64,000 nt of DNA from positions 31,380,850-31,444,849 of the forward strand of contig CM050452.1 of the NCBI GenBank assembly GCA_027563935.2. Direction: 5' to 3'. Every line of letters starts with the position of its first letter. Position 1 is the first letter of the stretch. The translations under genes were made by a program, and so were the position numbers. Below the pieces are notes generated by a model. That model had not been told where the DNA came from, searched no databases, and was given only the letters and a program-made list of their open reading frames with translations. Origin of the DNA: Costus lasius. Its lineage: Eukaryota > Streptophyta > Magnoliopsida > Zingiberales > Costaceae. This document shows positions 33,994 to 45,997 of this stretch, in pieces.

Positions 33994-35207
33994 ATGACAA
34001 CCAGATCAGGAACATCATATCATAACCCCCCTACCCAAGTGCCCGTTTCGACCGAAGAGAGTACTCCGTCTAGGGTTGAGTCGGTTGAGTCGCTGTCCAC
34101 ATGCTTGGAAGCGATGGAGGTTATGTTTCAACGTCTAATGTTATCGGTCCAACACCTCACGGACCAAGTCATGGAACTAAAAGCTAAGCCCACTGAGGCA
34201 TCACCCTCACTTAGCGTTCCCCCTCCGTTGGCCCCCCTATAGATGCGTGCCAACGCGTCACCTCGCTATGACCCATTCGGTGATGAATCCGCGTGGGCAG
34301 AGGACGTTCCTCCCCCACGACGTCCCATCCAGCGTAGCCGCGAGGACGACGAGGTCCGCCGGCTCATGCGCATTGACCCTCCTATCTTTAAGGGTAGCCT
34401 GGATCCCAATGACTTCCTCGACTGGGTCGCAGCTGTGGAAAGTTATTTTGTGTGGAGTGATATGGCCGACCACCCTCGGGTTAGCTACGTTCGCCTCTTA
34501 CTTGCCGGCCCTGCCCGGTTGTACTGGATGAATGTTGAACGTCAGCTAGTCAACCAGCGCATTCCCCCCATCACACGGTGGGAGGAAATGTGCTATCGTC
34601 TTAAGGAGAAATATGTTCCTCCCACTCACCACTAGCATCTCCTTGACGCCTACTGTGCCATTTTGCAAGGGTATGACTCTGTCGATGAGTATGACACTCG
34701 CTTCGATGAACTCGGCATTCGCTATAATCTTAAGGAAGATCTCGAGTTCACCCTATCTAGGTACAAGCGCGGGTTCCGCGAGGACATCCGATGCGTCTTC
34801 CCGTCTTACGGGCTGGAGTCGATCGTCCTTGTCTTACACCACGGTCGCGAGATCGTGTGCGACCTACGCTTGTAGCCTCAACGCGGCAATCCCACTGCCC
34901 TGCGACGCCCGGTCCCTGCGCTCCTGGTACCGGCCCCGGCTCCCCGCCATGAGGCACCCTCACGTCCTCAGAACACAGGTCCCTGATGACCTCCGCGTGA
35001 TGCTCTGCGCGAGGCACCTGCGCCCCGTCTCACTTGGGACGAGAAGGGCAAGGCCCCTCTAGCTGCTGTTCCCCCTAGTCCCTGCCGCCACTATAGTCAG
35101 ATCGGACACTTCAATCGAGACTGCCCCACCTAGCGCAGCAGGTCCCTGCACATCGCGGCCGCACCGCGCGACCCTCACCCTCCAACCGTTGCCTCCCTTG
35201 GGCCTCC
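33994..35207 (+). pseudogene. Gag part of the G2 gag-pol polyprotein, broken
   Basis: The likely start is ATG 33994 (MTTRSGTSYHNPP). The frame runs to the C5 insertion at 35208. It contains a retrotransposon gag region (RIDPPIFKGSLDPNDFLDWV, then YVRLLLAGPARLYW, RWEEMCYRLKEKYVPP) and a zinc knuckle near 35086-35127. There, CRHYSQIGHFNRDC has Tyr in place of the second Cys. In-frame stops are TAG at 34240, 34633, 34873 and 35131, and TGA at 34984 and 34987. I see no frameshift, so the original frame is still easy to follow. Every stop is one C-to-T change from Gln or Arg. Confidence 0.9.
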
Positions 35208-36883
35208 TGAAAGTGGGGGGGCGAAACCCTAATAGGCGCAGATTAAAATTTTGCATAGCGGAAGCTAGGGTTTCTAAGGATCGATTAGCATGAATATATG
35301 ATCAACTTGTAAAACTTGTATAGATCAAAAGAGAGATCATACCAATGCCATTTCTTGGATGGCGACTTGGAAGCAAAGAAGCGTGTGCTTCTTCTCCAAA
35401 GGAACCGCACACAAGGTGATTGATGGCTTCTCCTTGGCGTTCCTTGTGCTAGCAAAGATCCAAGGTCTCCTGATCGCGTGAAGGTGATTAGAGATGATGT
35501 CTTTTTCCTTGTCCGAACTCTCCTTGGCGTGAAAACTCACCACACGAGAGAGGAGGCGTCGAGAGGAAGAGGCTAGAGACGAGAATAGCGCCCAACACCA
35601 CGAACGTAGAGGCGTGAACTATTTTGGAAAGCATGACTTCCAAAAATAGTAAGCCCTCAACGTGTGATGCATTCACTCCAAGTGAACCATCGCATTTTCC
35701 TCTCCCATTGAACCATGCGCTCACTATGATGAGCCGGTTCAATTACATTTGGTTCAAAGACCAAATTAAGCCAAGCCTTGGTCTAGATCATATAAAACCA
35801 AAAGGTTCAAGATCTAACCATTCATCTCTTGATGCTCTTGATCTCATCGATCTAGCATCATTTCTCTTGATCGAAGCTTACCGATCTCAAGCCCTAATCA
35901 ATCAAACATGATCAGACCAGATCTCACTTACAATCAGAGTTTAAACTCCTTTAAACTGAACCAAAACAATTCAGTCCACACGATCTGACATAAGTAAGCC
36001 ATATCATCAAATTGTGCGACCCTAAGGGTTTCCTTTAAATGTCGGTAACGATAACTTACGTTATCACAAACAGAGAGGGGTATCTAGCAACACATCACTG
36101 TCTCCCGATATAAAGGAAAGAGTCTTCCAAGACTACACCCAAACCATAGCACAAGTGTGAATTCAATTCACTAGGCATACATGTTTCCTTTGCCACTGGA
36201 TGTTCATATTGGATAAGCATGTCAAGCCTGTAACTCCAATATGATGAGAGTGGTTAGATCAGATGAACATAGTCATCTGGGTATGGCCATACACTTTCTC
36301 AACCATCTCATCCAGGGGGCCCCTTTAGAACATCACACTCCAAACAAGGAGAAGGCAATCCTATATCTAACATTAATGCCCTAACATGACTCATGCCCAT
36401 TATCCAAGATAGTCTATAACCATTGTATTTCAAATGATATTGAACTACCTCAAAACAATGCCAATCATCATTTAGAAACACAAGTGATCTCAAGTCAGAG
36501 GAAATATGCCACTTGCTTGCATATAAGGATTATTCACATTGTGACAAGCAATTGAACATCCTAAGTAGGGTCTGTCCAGTACATCCAATGTACCCATGAG
36601 TCTACATCTTATTCCATGCTCGAAGCATCCTATAAGATTAGAACACATATTAGTCTCAATCATATCAAGGCTGTCTCATGTTCACCAAGATATCTCGACT
36701 AAGGACTATACTGCATGTCAGCCAAGCTGAACACCATAGAGACATTATTCAGAAGTATACATATGGCAGCAGATAATGCAACAACCTGAATAACAAACAT
36801 TGCCTTTATAAACATTGAGTTTATACATGATACTGATATAATCCCAAGGCCTCAAACATTAGCCTTAAGGGCATACCCCAACA
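35208..36883 (-). repeat. 3' LTR of C5
   Basis: 1676 bp, TGAAAG (plus-strand left tip) to CCCCAACA. Followed by the purine tract ATCTCCCACTTGCAC (plus-strand reading) at 36884-36898. Confidence 0.95.
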
Positions 36884-36903
36884 ATCTCCCACTTGCACTT
36901 AAT

Positions 36904-37740
36904 CTAATGGTTGAGAAATCTCAAACCCATATTATTACAGTGCTTCTCATGCTTCTGCTGCGCCAGAGGCTTTGTAAGCGGGTCAGCTAGATTGTCATCT
37001 GTATGAACCTTGCAGATCTTGATCTCTCCTCGATCAATGATCTCCCGGATCAAGTGAAACCTTCTCTGTATGTGCTTGGACTTCTGGTGCGACCGTGGTT
37101 CCTTTGCTTGTGCTATTGCTCCAGTGTTATCACAGAAGATAACCAATGGATCTGCACTCGAAGCAACAACACCAAGTTCCTGAACGAACTTACGAATCCA
37201 CACTGCCTCCTTGGATGCTTCTGAGGCTGCAACATACTCGGCTTCTGTTGTGGAATCAGCAACAATAGATTGTTTGAAACTTTTCCACACCACTGCTCCT
37301 CCATTCAAGCTAAAAACATAGCCTGATTGCGATCGGAAATCATCCTGGTCAGATTGGAACGAAGCGTTAGTATATCCTTCAATACTGAGTTCTTCCTGAC
37401 CTCCATATATCAAGAACATATCTTTGGTCCTCCGAAGATATTTCAAAATGTTCTTGACTGCAATCCAGTGTGCCTTACCTGGATTACTTTGGAATCGACT
37501 GGTCACGCTTAACCCGTAAGCGACGTCTAGGGGAGTACACAACATCGCATACATAATGGACCCAATAGCCGAAGCATAAGGCGTATTGTCCATTTCATCT
37601 TTCTCAGTCTGTGTTTGTGGACACTGACTCTTTGAAAGATTCAGACCATGTCTGACTGGAAGATATCCTCTTTTAGAATTTTCTAGATGGAATCTCTCCA
37701 GGACTTTTTCGATGTAAGTACTCTGGCACAGCCCGAGAAG
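36904..37740 (-). pseudogene. C5 gag-pol, C-terminal part (late RT to RNase H)
   Basis: From LGLCQSTYIEKVLERFHLEN to GLRFLNH, with the RNase H motifs STTEAEY and FCDNTGA. The S1 insertion at 37741 cuts it from the rest of pol. Removing S1 and one AGAAG copy restores the same frame as the upstream part. No stop is seen in this part. Confidence 0.93.
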
Positions 37741-39426
37741 TGAAAGGTCCCCTAATACAAGGGGAGGGGGCGAAACCCTAATAGAAGGCGCATATAATAA
37801 ATTTCGAGCGGAAGCACGGGTTTCTTTTTCCATCTTTTGCATGCCATATGATCAACATATAAATGCTTGTATAGATTGATAGAGATCATACCATAGCCAT
37901 GAGGAAGATGGCGACTTGGAAGAGAAAGATGCAAGCGCTTCTTCTCCAAAGGTGCCGCACACAAGAAGAGAGGTGGCTCCTTCTTGGTGATCTTTGTGCT
38001 AGCAAAGATCTTCAAGTGCCCTTGTCGTGTGTAGAAGATTGAGATCTCTCTTGCTTGGCCGAGTAACCTCCTTGGCGTGAAGACTCTATCTCTCTCCGAG
38101 AGAGGAGACGTCGAGAAGAGGAGATAGGCGACGTGAGAAACGTTCCCTTTGAACGTTAAGACATGCCTTCTAAAAATAGTAAGCCTTAATGTCTCAAGCG
38201 GTTATGCGTTCACTTCAAAGTGAACCAAGCGCTTATCTCACTCCCTTTTGAACCATGCGCTCATACATGAGCCGGTTCAATTGAATTTTGGTCCAAGACC
38301 AAATTAAATCAGTCCAAGCGATTTGGTCTAGACCATAGTAAACCCTAAGGCTCCAGATCTAAACGTTCATCTCTTAATGCTCTTGATCTCACCGATCTAG
38401 CATCAAATCTCTCGATCGAAGCTTACCGATCTCAAGCCCTAATCAATCAAACATGATCAGACCAGATCTCACTTACAATCAGAGTCTAAATCCCTTTAAA
38501 CTAAACCCAAACAATTCAGTCCACAAGATCTGACTTAAGTAAGCCATATCATCAAATTGTGCGACCCTAAGGGTTTCCTTTAAATGTCGGTAACGATAAC
38601 TTACGTTATCACGATAAGTGAGGGGTATCTAGCAACACATCACTGTCTCCCGATATAAAGAAAAGAGTCTTCCAAGACTACACCCAAACCACAGCACAAG
38701 TGTGAATCCACTTCACTAGGCATACATGTTTCCTTTGCCACTGGATGTTCTCATTGGACAAGCGTGTCAAGCTTGTAACTCCAATATGATGAGCATGATT
38801 AGATCAGATGAACATAGTCACCTGGGTATGGCCATACACTTTCTCAATCATCTCATCCAGGGGGGCCCCTTTAGAACATCACACTCCAATCAAGGAGACG
38901 GCAATCCTATATCTATCACTAGTGCCCTAACATGACTCATGATCATTATCCAAGATAGTCTATAACCATTATGTTTCAAATGATATTGAACTACCTCAAA
39001 ACAATGACAATCATCACTTAGAAACACAAGTGATCTCAAGTCAGAGGACATGTGCCACTTGTTGCAAATAAGGATTATTCACATTGTGACAAGCAATTGA
39101 ATATCCTAGTAGGGTCTGTCCAGTACATCCAATGTACCCATGAGTCTACATCTTATTCCATGCTCGAAGCATCCTATAAGATTAGAACACATATTAGTCT
39201 CAATCATATCAAGGCTGTCTCATGTTCACCAAGATATCTCGACTAAGGACATATAGCATGTCAGCCTAGCTGAACAGCATTGAGACATTATTCAGAAGTA
39301 CACTTATTGCAGCAGACAATGTAACAAACTGAATAACAACCATTGCCTTTATAAACTTAGAGTTTATACATGATACTTATAGAATCCCAAGGCCTCAAAC
39401 ATTAGCCTTAAGGGCATACCCCAACA
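37741..39426 (-). mobile_element. Solo copia LTR S1, inserted in the C5 reverse transcriptase
   Basis: A single 1686-bp LTR of the same family with a perfect target duplication AGAAG (37736-37740 and 39427-39431) and no internal region. It is a solo LTR, left after recombination between the two LTRs of a former full element. It retains the GATAAC-GTAA-GTTATC hairpin (38595-38610) and the U5 start and donor ATGGCTATG^GTATGA (ATG at about 37899-37897). Confidence 0.96.
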
Positions 39427-42400
39427 AGAAGCCTCTTAGATCTATCTCTGTAGATCTTCACACCTAATACATAGGCTGCTTCTCCTAAATCTTTCATCTG
39501 GAAACATTTTCTTAACCATGCCTTGACGGCATGCAGTTCAGGAATATCGTTTCCAATGATTAAGATATCATCGACGTAGAGGACTAGGAAAATAATCACG
39601 CTCCCACTAAACCTCTTATATACACAAGGGTCATCTTCATTCTTGATGAAACCAAACTCATAGATTGATTCATCAAAACGAATATTCCAGCTTCTCGATG
39701 CTTGCTTAAGTCCATAAATGGACTTCTTTAATTTGCATATTTTATGACGATCTGATGGATTGATGAAACCTTCAGGTTGTGTCATATACACATCCTCTTC
39801 TAATTTTCCATTAAGGAAAGCGGTCTTCACATCCATTTGCCAGATCTCATAATCATAATATGCCGCTATCGCGAGAATAATCCGAATAGACTTGAACATG
39901 GCTACAGGAGAGAAAGTTTCATCATAATCTATCCCATATATTTGTTTGAAACCTTTCGCTACTAGCCTGCCTTTATAGGTAACCACGTTACAATCCAAGT
40001 CAATCTTCTTCTTGAAGATCCACTTACAGCCTATAGGGATTACTCCCGGAGGCGGATCAACCAAATCCCAGACTTGGTTATCTGACATGGAGTCCATCTC
40101 GGCTCGCATAGCTTCAAGCCATCTCGCTGATTCCGGTCCACTGACCGCATCCGCATAAGTGAGGGGTTCATCATCAATGATGTAGACTCCGTCATAGCGC
40201 TCAGGCTGTCGACGGATCCTTCCCAATCTTTGCGGTTCCCGTGATATCTGAGCCTCAGATGTTCAGTAACCTGTTCTATTGGCTCAGGCTCATCCAATTG
40301 AGTTTGACTACTTTGTCCTTCTTCTGGATTCTCATCCAGCCTTATTTCTCTCCCACTGGCCTCTTGCAGAAGAAATTCCTTCTCAAGAAAAATAGCCGTA
40401 CGAGCAACAAATACTTTGTTCTCTTTGGGATCGTAGAAATAATAACCCTTAGTTTCTTTAGGATAACCGACAAAGATATATTTATCAGATCTGCTCTCCA
40501 GTTTCCCAGAGGCGAGCTTTTTGACATAAGCCTCGCAACCCCAGATTTTAATAAATGTCAAGCTCGGCTGTTTCCCATACCATAACTCATATGGAGTCTT
40601 TGAAACAGCCTTGGATGGCACTAGGTTTAGTACCTTTGCAGCTGTTTCCAGTGCAAATCCCCAAAAGGAGTAAGGTAGAGTAGCCTGACTCATCATTGAA
40701 CGAACCATATCCAGTAAGGTTCTATTTCTCTTCTCGGACACACCATTCCATTGCGGTGTTCCTGGCGGAGTGAGCTGTGAGATAATCCCACACTCCTTCA
40801 GATAGTCAGTAAACTCTCGACTCAAGTATTCTCCACCTCGATCTGAGCGAAGTGCCTTGATATTTCGGCCTAGCTGATTTTGTACTTCATTTTTGAACTC
40901 TTTGAACCTGTCAAAAGATTCACTCTTATGTCTCATTAGATAGACATAACCATACCTACTGAAATCATCAGTAAAGGTAATGAAGTATGAATAGCCACCT
41001 CTGGCATGTTTACTAAATGGCCCACACACATCACTGTGAATGAGGTCAAGTAAACCTGAAGCCCTTTGACCTTTATTAGAAAAATGAGACTTCGTCATTT
41101 TACCCATTAAACAAGCTTTGCATGTATCAAGCTCCTCATAGGAGAATGATCCCAGCAGTCCATGTTTATGCAACCGCTTAATGCGCTTCTTGTTAATGTG
41201 GCCTAAACGACTATGCCATAGCAAGGTGCTGTCATCAGCATACTTGGCTTTCTTATTATCAATTTGTTGTACAGAACATTCCATGTCCAACATGAATAAC
41301 CCATTGTTAATCGACCCAGTAGCATAAACAATATTATCAAAAGAAATATAACACTTTGAAGTTTTGCATTCAAAGGAAAACCCTTTCCTGACAAGAGCAG
41401 GAATAGAGATAATATTCTTAGTTATGCTTGGTACCAAAATAACAATTGTCCAGTTCTAATACAAGACCAGATGGTAAAGAGATGTGATATTCTCCTACAG
41501 GAACAGCAGCAACCCGTGCCCCGTTTCCTACTCGTAGGTCCACCTCATGCTGTCCCACCTGTCTTCTTCTCTTGAGCTCCTGTACATTTGAACAAATGTG
41601 AACTCCACATGTAGTGTCCAACACCCATGAAATAGAAGAAGAAGATACCATGACTTCAGTCACGAAAATACCTAAGCCAGAAGCGAAAGGCTTGCTTCCC
41701 TTCTTGTCTCCTTGGAGCGCTTTACAGTCCTTCTTCCAGTGACCCTGCTGGCCACAATGGAAACATCTGTATTCCTTCGACCGCTTGATCTTTTGTTTCA
41801 GAGCCTTGTTGTAGCTCTTGACAGGGGCTTTGCCCTTCTTCCCCTTCTTCTTGTTCCTGGAAGGAATCATCAGGACAGAGGATGAAGGCTTTCCCTTTTC
41901 AAGAGTCTGCTCTGTAGTATAGAGCATGTTCAGTAACTCTGCCGGGGTACAGTCGATCTTGTTCATATTAAAATTAATCATGAACGGATCGAAAGAGGCT
42001 GGGAGAGACTGCAGGATAATGTCTACAACAAGCTCCTGATTGATGGTGTGTCCCAGTTTCTCTAGAGCCTCCTCGTACCCAATCATCTTGAGTACGTGAG
42101 CTCCCACTGGACTCCCTTCAGTCAGTTTGCTCTGAAAGAAAAGTTATGTCAAGTTATAGCGTTCAGTCCTTGCCTGTGCAGCATACAGCATCTTGAGATT
42201 TGCTATAATTTCAACAGCAGATAAATCCTCATGCTGACGCTGAAGCTCTGGCGTCATAGACGCAAGCATAAGGCAAGCGACATCAATGCTATCATTGACA
42301 TGCTTCTCATAAGCATCCCGAACCGCCCTTGCGGCATTCGCAGCGGGTTGAGGCGGTATTGCCGTCTCAAGGACATACAGTTTCCTCTCAGCCTTAAGAA

Positions 42401-42485
42401 CAATCTTAAGGTGTCCGTACCAGTCTGAGAAGTTTGGCCCAGCAAACTTCTCCCTTTCCAGTAAGGATCGCACATTGAACGCTGT
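39427..42485 (-). pseudogene. C5 gag-pol, gag to mid-RT, with stop and frameshifts
   Basis: Same domain order as C2. The codon aligned with the gag ATG is ACA (42485-42483), as in C1. It is broken by TAA at 42146-42144 in gag (LT*LFF), by an extra base near 41432 in the protease-to-integrase stretch, and by a small deletion near 40258 between integrase and RT. Protease reads LDTTCG. The integrase triad D-D-E and YVDD are intact. The CCHC knuckle reads CFHCGQQGHWKKDC. Confidence 0.92.
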
Positions 42486-42786
42486 GGTGTTCGTTGCTGC
42501 AGTAATCTACAACATTGCAAGAACAACAAGGTCAGTATCAATGTTAGAATCAATCCAGGACTTAAGAATGATTCTTTTCTCACTATTTTATCTGGCTGAA
42601 AAATCCAGCAAAATAGCCCGAAAGAGTAAAAACTCTTTTAGTGAGATGGGATCCAGATTTCATACTTGGTCTCCGCGTCCCGCTCAGGCGAGATAAGATG
42701 CACAGAGAGTACAAGCACTAATCTCTGGTAGGCAATCCATGCCAATTGCCAACCCGTGCGATTCCCCTTCATCTAGGCAATCCAGA

Positions 42787-42820
42787 AGACTGTGCCAACT
42801 GAGTTGGTACAACACAGTCT
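42787..42820 (-). promoter_or_regulatory. Leader hairpin 1 of C5
   Basis: AGACTGTG/CACAGTCT outer stem with TTGTA bulge and CCAAC/GTTGG inner stem (element sense). Confidence 0.6.
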
Positions 42821-42996
42821 CTGATTCCACAGATGGCTGCCTCCATATAGCTAACATATGCTCAATATGTAGCCTACATGGTCAAGCTGACCTGACCTAC
42901 TCCCTGGACCACCACGTGCTATGCTGAGCAACGAGAAGTGATAAATCCCTTCTCTGTAACACGCAGGTGTAATCACACACCGTCTGAAGATAGATG

Positions 42997-43030
42997 GGCG
43001 TGCCCACTGAGTGGGTACAACACGGCCCCA
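42997..43030 (-). promoter_or_regulatory. Leader hairpin 2 of C5
   Basis: GGGCCGTG against CACGCCC outer stem, TTGTA bulge, CCCAC/GTGGG inner stem (element sense). Confidence 0.6.
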
Positions 43031-43350
43031 ACGATAGTCAGAACAGTGAGGTTTCGCGTCAGAAGGCTTTCGTGCTTGATATTTAACGTTGGATTTTAAC
43101 GGTCCTTTTATCTTCTTACTATCATGCAAATCCTATGGTGATAGCAGAAGAATAAATCATGCAGATATTAAATTTACTTAAACAGTAAATAGAAAGCATG
43201 ATGATCTTATGTGGTAAAAGCCCATTAAGCCTAAGTTAGACCTTAAATTAACTTAAGTCTTCACTTGAGATCTTCATGGGTCTTTAGCATTTCATATGGC
43301 CCAGCCCAGGGCCCAAGCGCCCTCTGCAGCCCAAATGCACCCACCAGGTA

Positions 43351-43416
43351 GCATGCGCCTGTCCTAGAGTCGAACTCTAGACCTCCCACTGGTGAAGCCA
43401 CTTGCTGCATGCGCCT
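43351..43416 (-). other. tRNA T-arm-like segment in the C5 leader
   Basis: The element-sense strand has CTAGAGTTCGACTCTAGG, a T-arm-like hairpin. A 10-bp direct repeat GCATGCGCCT flanks it at 43351-43360 and 43407-43416. Confidence 0.5.
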
Positions 43417-44302
43417 CTGCCAAGTGTGCTCTGTGCTCATGTCTGATCAAAATACATTTTAATCTATCTAGACATGATTGACACGCAGGTCAATTACACT
43501 TTATCATAATTTTAAAATGTGATGCGCAGATCACAATAAATAATTTACAATATTGATTCAGGCACGCAGGCCCCAGCACAGCACACATTAAAATTGGGCA
43601 GCCCACATAAGATGAAATAGACATTCAATCATGTTATACAAACATCATGTGATCCAATCAAGAAAATAAAATTTTCGAAAATCCCATTGGCATCAATTTT
43701 ATTTCCTTATGTGCCCTACTACCTTACAACGGTCCATTAATAGGGATCCACTCATCAGACCTAGTCAGACCCACTGCCCTTGCATGCACCAAGTCATAAC
43801 CGACTTGAGTCGACCTAGTGGTCAACTATGCATGCCTTAAGGGCTGAACGTCCCTCATGATTTCTGGCAAGCGGGTGTGACCCCAGGCCTTAATCATGAG
43901 CATTCATTGGTTGTCACAATCAGACATCGCTACACGCCTTTCTGCAGTCGACCTATAGCCACCTCATGCTTGCGCATAGGTGCCATCTGGTCGACCCATC
44001 TAGGCTGTCAGATGGTCTGATTAGACTGTAGGGTCTAGACTAGACGATGACTTCAACCCTAATAACCCGTCTAAGTTTTTAAAGTAGGCGCTTATAGATC
44101 TAAGTGGATGCGCGCAAGTTGTTATAAGTTTTGATAAAATAACATTCAACATGCGCCAACAATAAACATCATACATGCGCCAACATCAGAAAACAAACAT
44201 CTAATGTTTAACATGTAGTTTCGCCATGATGATGAATTTAGATCAATGTATACGCAAACAAGGATCACATTACAAGCAATCATATGAACATACAGAAACT
44301 AT

Positions 44303-44314
44303 GCTCTGATACCA
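44303..44314 (-). other. Primer binding site of C5 (initiator tRNA-Met)
   Basis: Minus-strand TGGTATCAGAGC next to the LTR at 44317. Confidence 0.92.
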
Positions 44315-44316
44315 AT

Positions 44317-45992
44317 TGAAAGTGGGGGGGCGAAACCCTAATAGGCGCAGATTAAAATTTTGCATAGCGGAAGCTAGGGTTTCTAAGGATCGATTAGCAT
44401 GAATATATGATCAACTTGTAAAACTTGTATAGATCAAAAGAGAGATCATACCAATGCCATTTCTTGGATGGCGACTTGGAAGCAAAGAAGCGTGTGCTTC
44501 TTCTCCAAAGGAACCGCACACAAGGTGATTGATGGCTTCTCCTTGGCGTTCCTTATGCTAGCAAATATCCAAGGTCTCCTGATCGCGTGAAGGTGATTAG
44601 AGATGATGTCTTTTTCCTTGTCCGAACTCTCCTTGGTGTGAAGACTCACCACACGAGACAGGAGGCGTCGAGAGGAAGAGGCCAGAGACGAGAATAGCGC
44701 CCAACACCACGAACGTAGAGGCGTGAACTATTTTGGAAAGCATGACTTCCAAAAATAGTAAGCCCTCAACGTGTGATGCGTTCACTCCAAGTGAACCATC
44801 GCATTTTCCTCTCCCATTGAACCATGCGCTCACTATGATGAGCCGGTTCAATTACATTTGGTTCAAAGACCAAATTAAGCCAAGCCTTAGTCTAGATCAT
44901 ATAAAACCAAAAGGTTCAAGATCTAACCAATCATCTCTTGATGCTCTTGATCTCATCGATCTAGCATAATTTCTCTTGATCGAAGCTTACCGATCTCAAG
45001 CCCTAATCAATCAAACATGATCAGACCAGATCTCACTTACAATCAGAGTTTAAACTACTTTAAACTGAAACAAAACAATTCAGTCCACACGATATGACAT
45101 AAGTAAGCCATATCATCAAATTGTGCGACCCTAAGGGTTTCCTTTAAATGTCGGTAATGATAACTTACGTTATCACAAACAGAGAGGGGTATCTAGCAAC
45201 ACATCACTGTCTCCCGATATAAAGGAAAGAGTCTTCCAAGACTACACCCAAACCATAGCACAAGTGTGAATTCAATTCACTAGGCATACATGTTTCCTTT
45301 GCCACTGGATGTTCATATTGGATAAGCATGTCAAGCCTGTAACTCCAATATGATGAGAGTGGTTAGATCAGATGAACATAGTCATCTGGGTATGGCCATA
45401 CACTTTCTCAACCATCTCATCCAGGGGGCCCCTTTAGAACATCACACTCCAAACAAGGAGAAGGCAATCCTATATCTATCATTAATGCCCTAACATGACT
45501 CATGCCCATTATCCAAGATAGTCTATAACCATTGTATTTCAAATGATATTGAACTACCTCAAAACAATGCCAATCATCATTTAGAAACACAAGTGATCTC
45601 AAGTCAGAGGAAATTTGCCACTTGCTTCCATATAAGGATTATTCACATTGTGACAAGCAATTGAACATCCTAAGTAGGGTCTGTCCAGTACATCCAATGT
45701 ACCCATGAGTCTACATCTTATTCCATGCTCGAAACATCCTATAAGATTAGAACACATATTAGTCTCAATCATATCAAGGCTGTCTCATGTTCACCAACAT
45801 ATCTCGACTAAGGACTATACTGCATGTCAGCCAAGCTGAACACCATAGAGACATTATTCAGAAGTATACATATGGCAGCAGATAATGCAACAACCTGAAT
45901 AACAACCATTGCCTTTATAAACATTGAGTTTATACATGATACTGATATAATCCCAAGGCCTCAAACATTAGCCTTAAGGGCATACCCCAACA
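44317..45992 (-). repeat. 5' LTR of C5
   Basis: 1676 bp. Contains the TATA block, the hairpin at 45159-45174 (loop GTAA in sense) and the U5 start codon with splice donor. Followed by the duplication CCTCC. Confidence 0.95.
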
Positions 45993-45997
45993 CCTCC

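Larger units (their letters stand above)
42507..44451 (-). other. Predicted leader intron of C5
   Basis: Donor ATGGCATTG^GTATGA (ATG at 44460-44458). Acceptor GCAATGTTGTAG^ATTACTG. The splice joins ATG GCA TTG in frame to ATT ACT GCA GCA ACG AAC ACC ACA, so the U5 ATG would replace the lost gag ATG. It contains the empty C2 target site at 44049-44053. Confidence 0.6.
35208..45992 (-). mobile_element. Ty1/copia retrotransposon C5, nested in G2, host of solo LTR S1
   Basis: 10785 bp including S1. Equal LTRs of 1676 bp (35208-36883 and 44317-45992) and a perfect target duplication CCTCC (35203-35207 and 45993-45997). The LTRs differ at about 20 positions by eye, the oldest complete copy of the family here, which fits its broken gag-pol. 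Its leader keeps the intact GACTT site that C2 used in C1. Confidence 0.97.
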
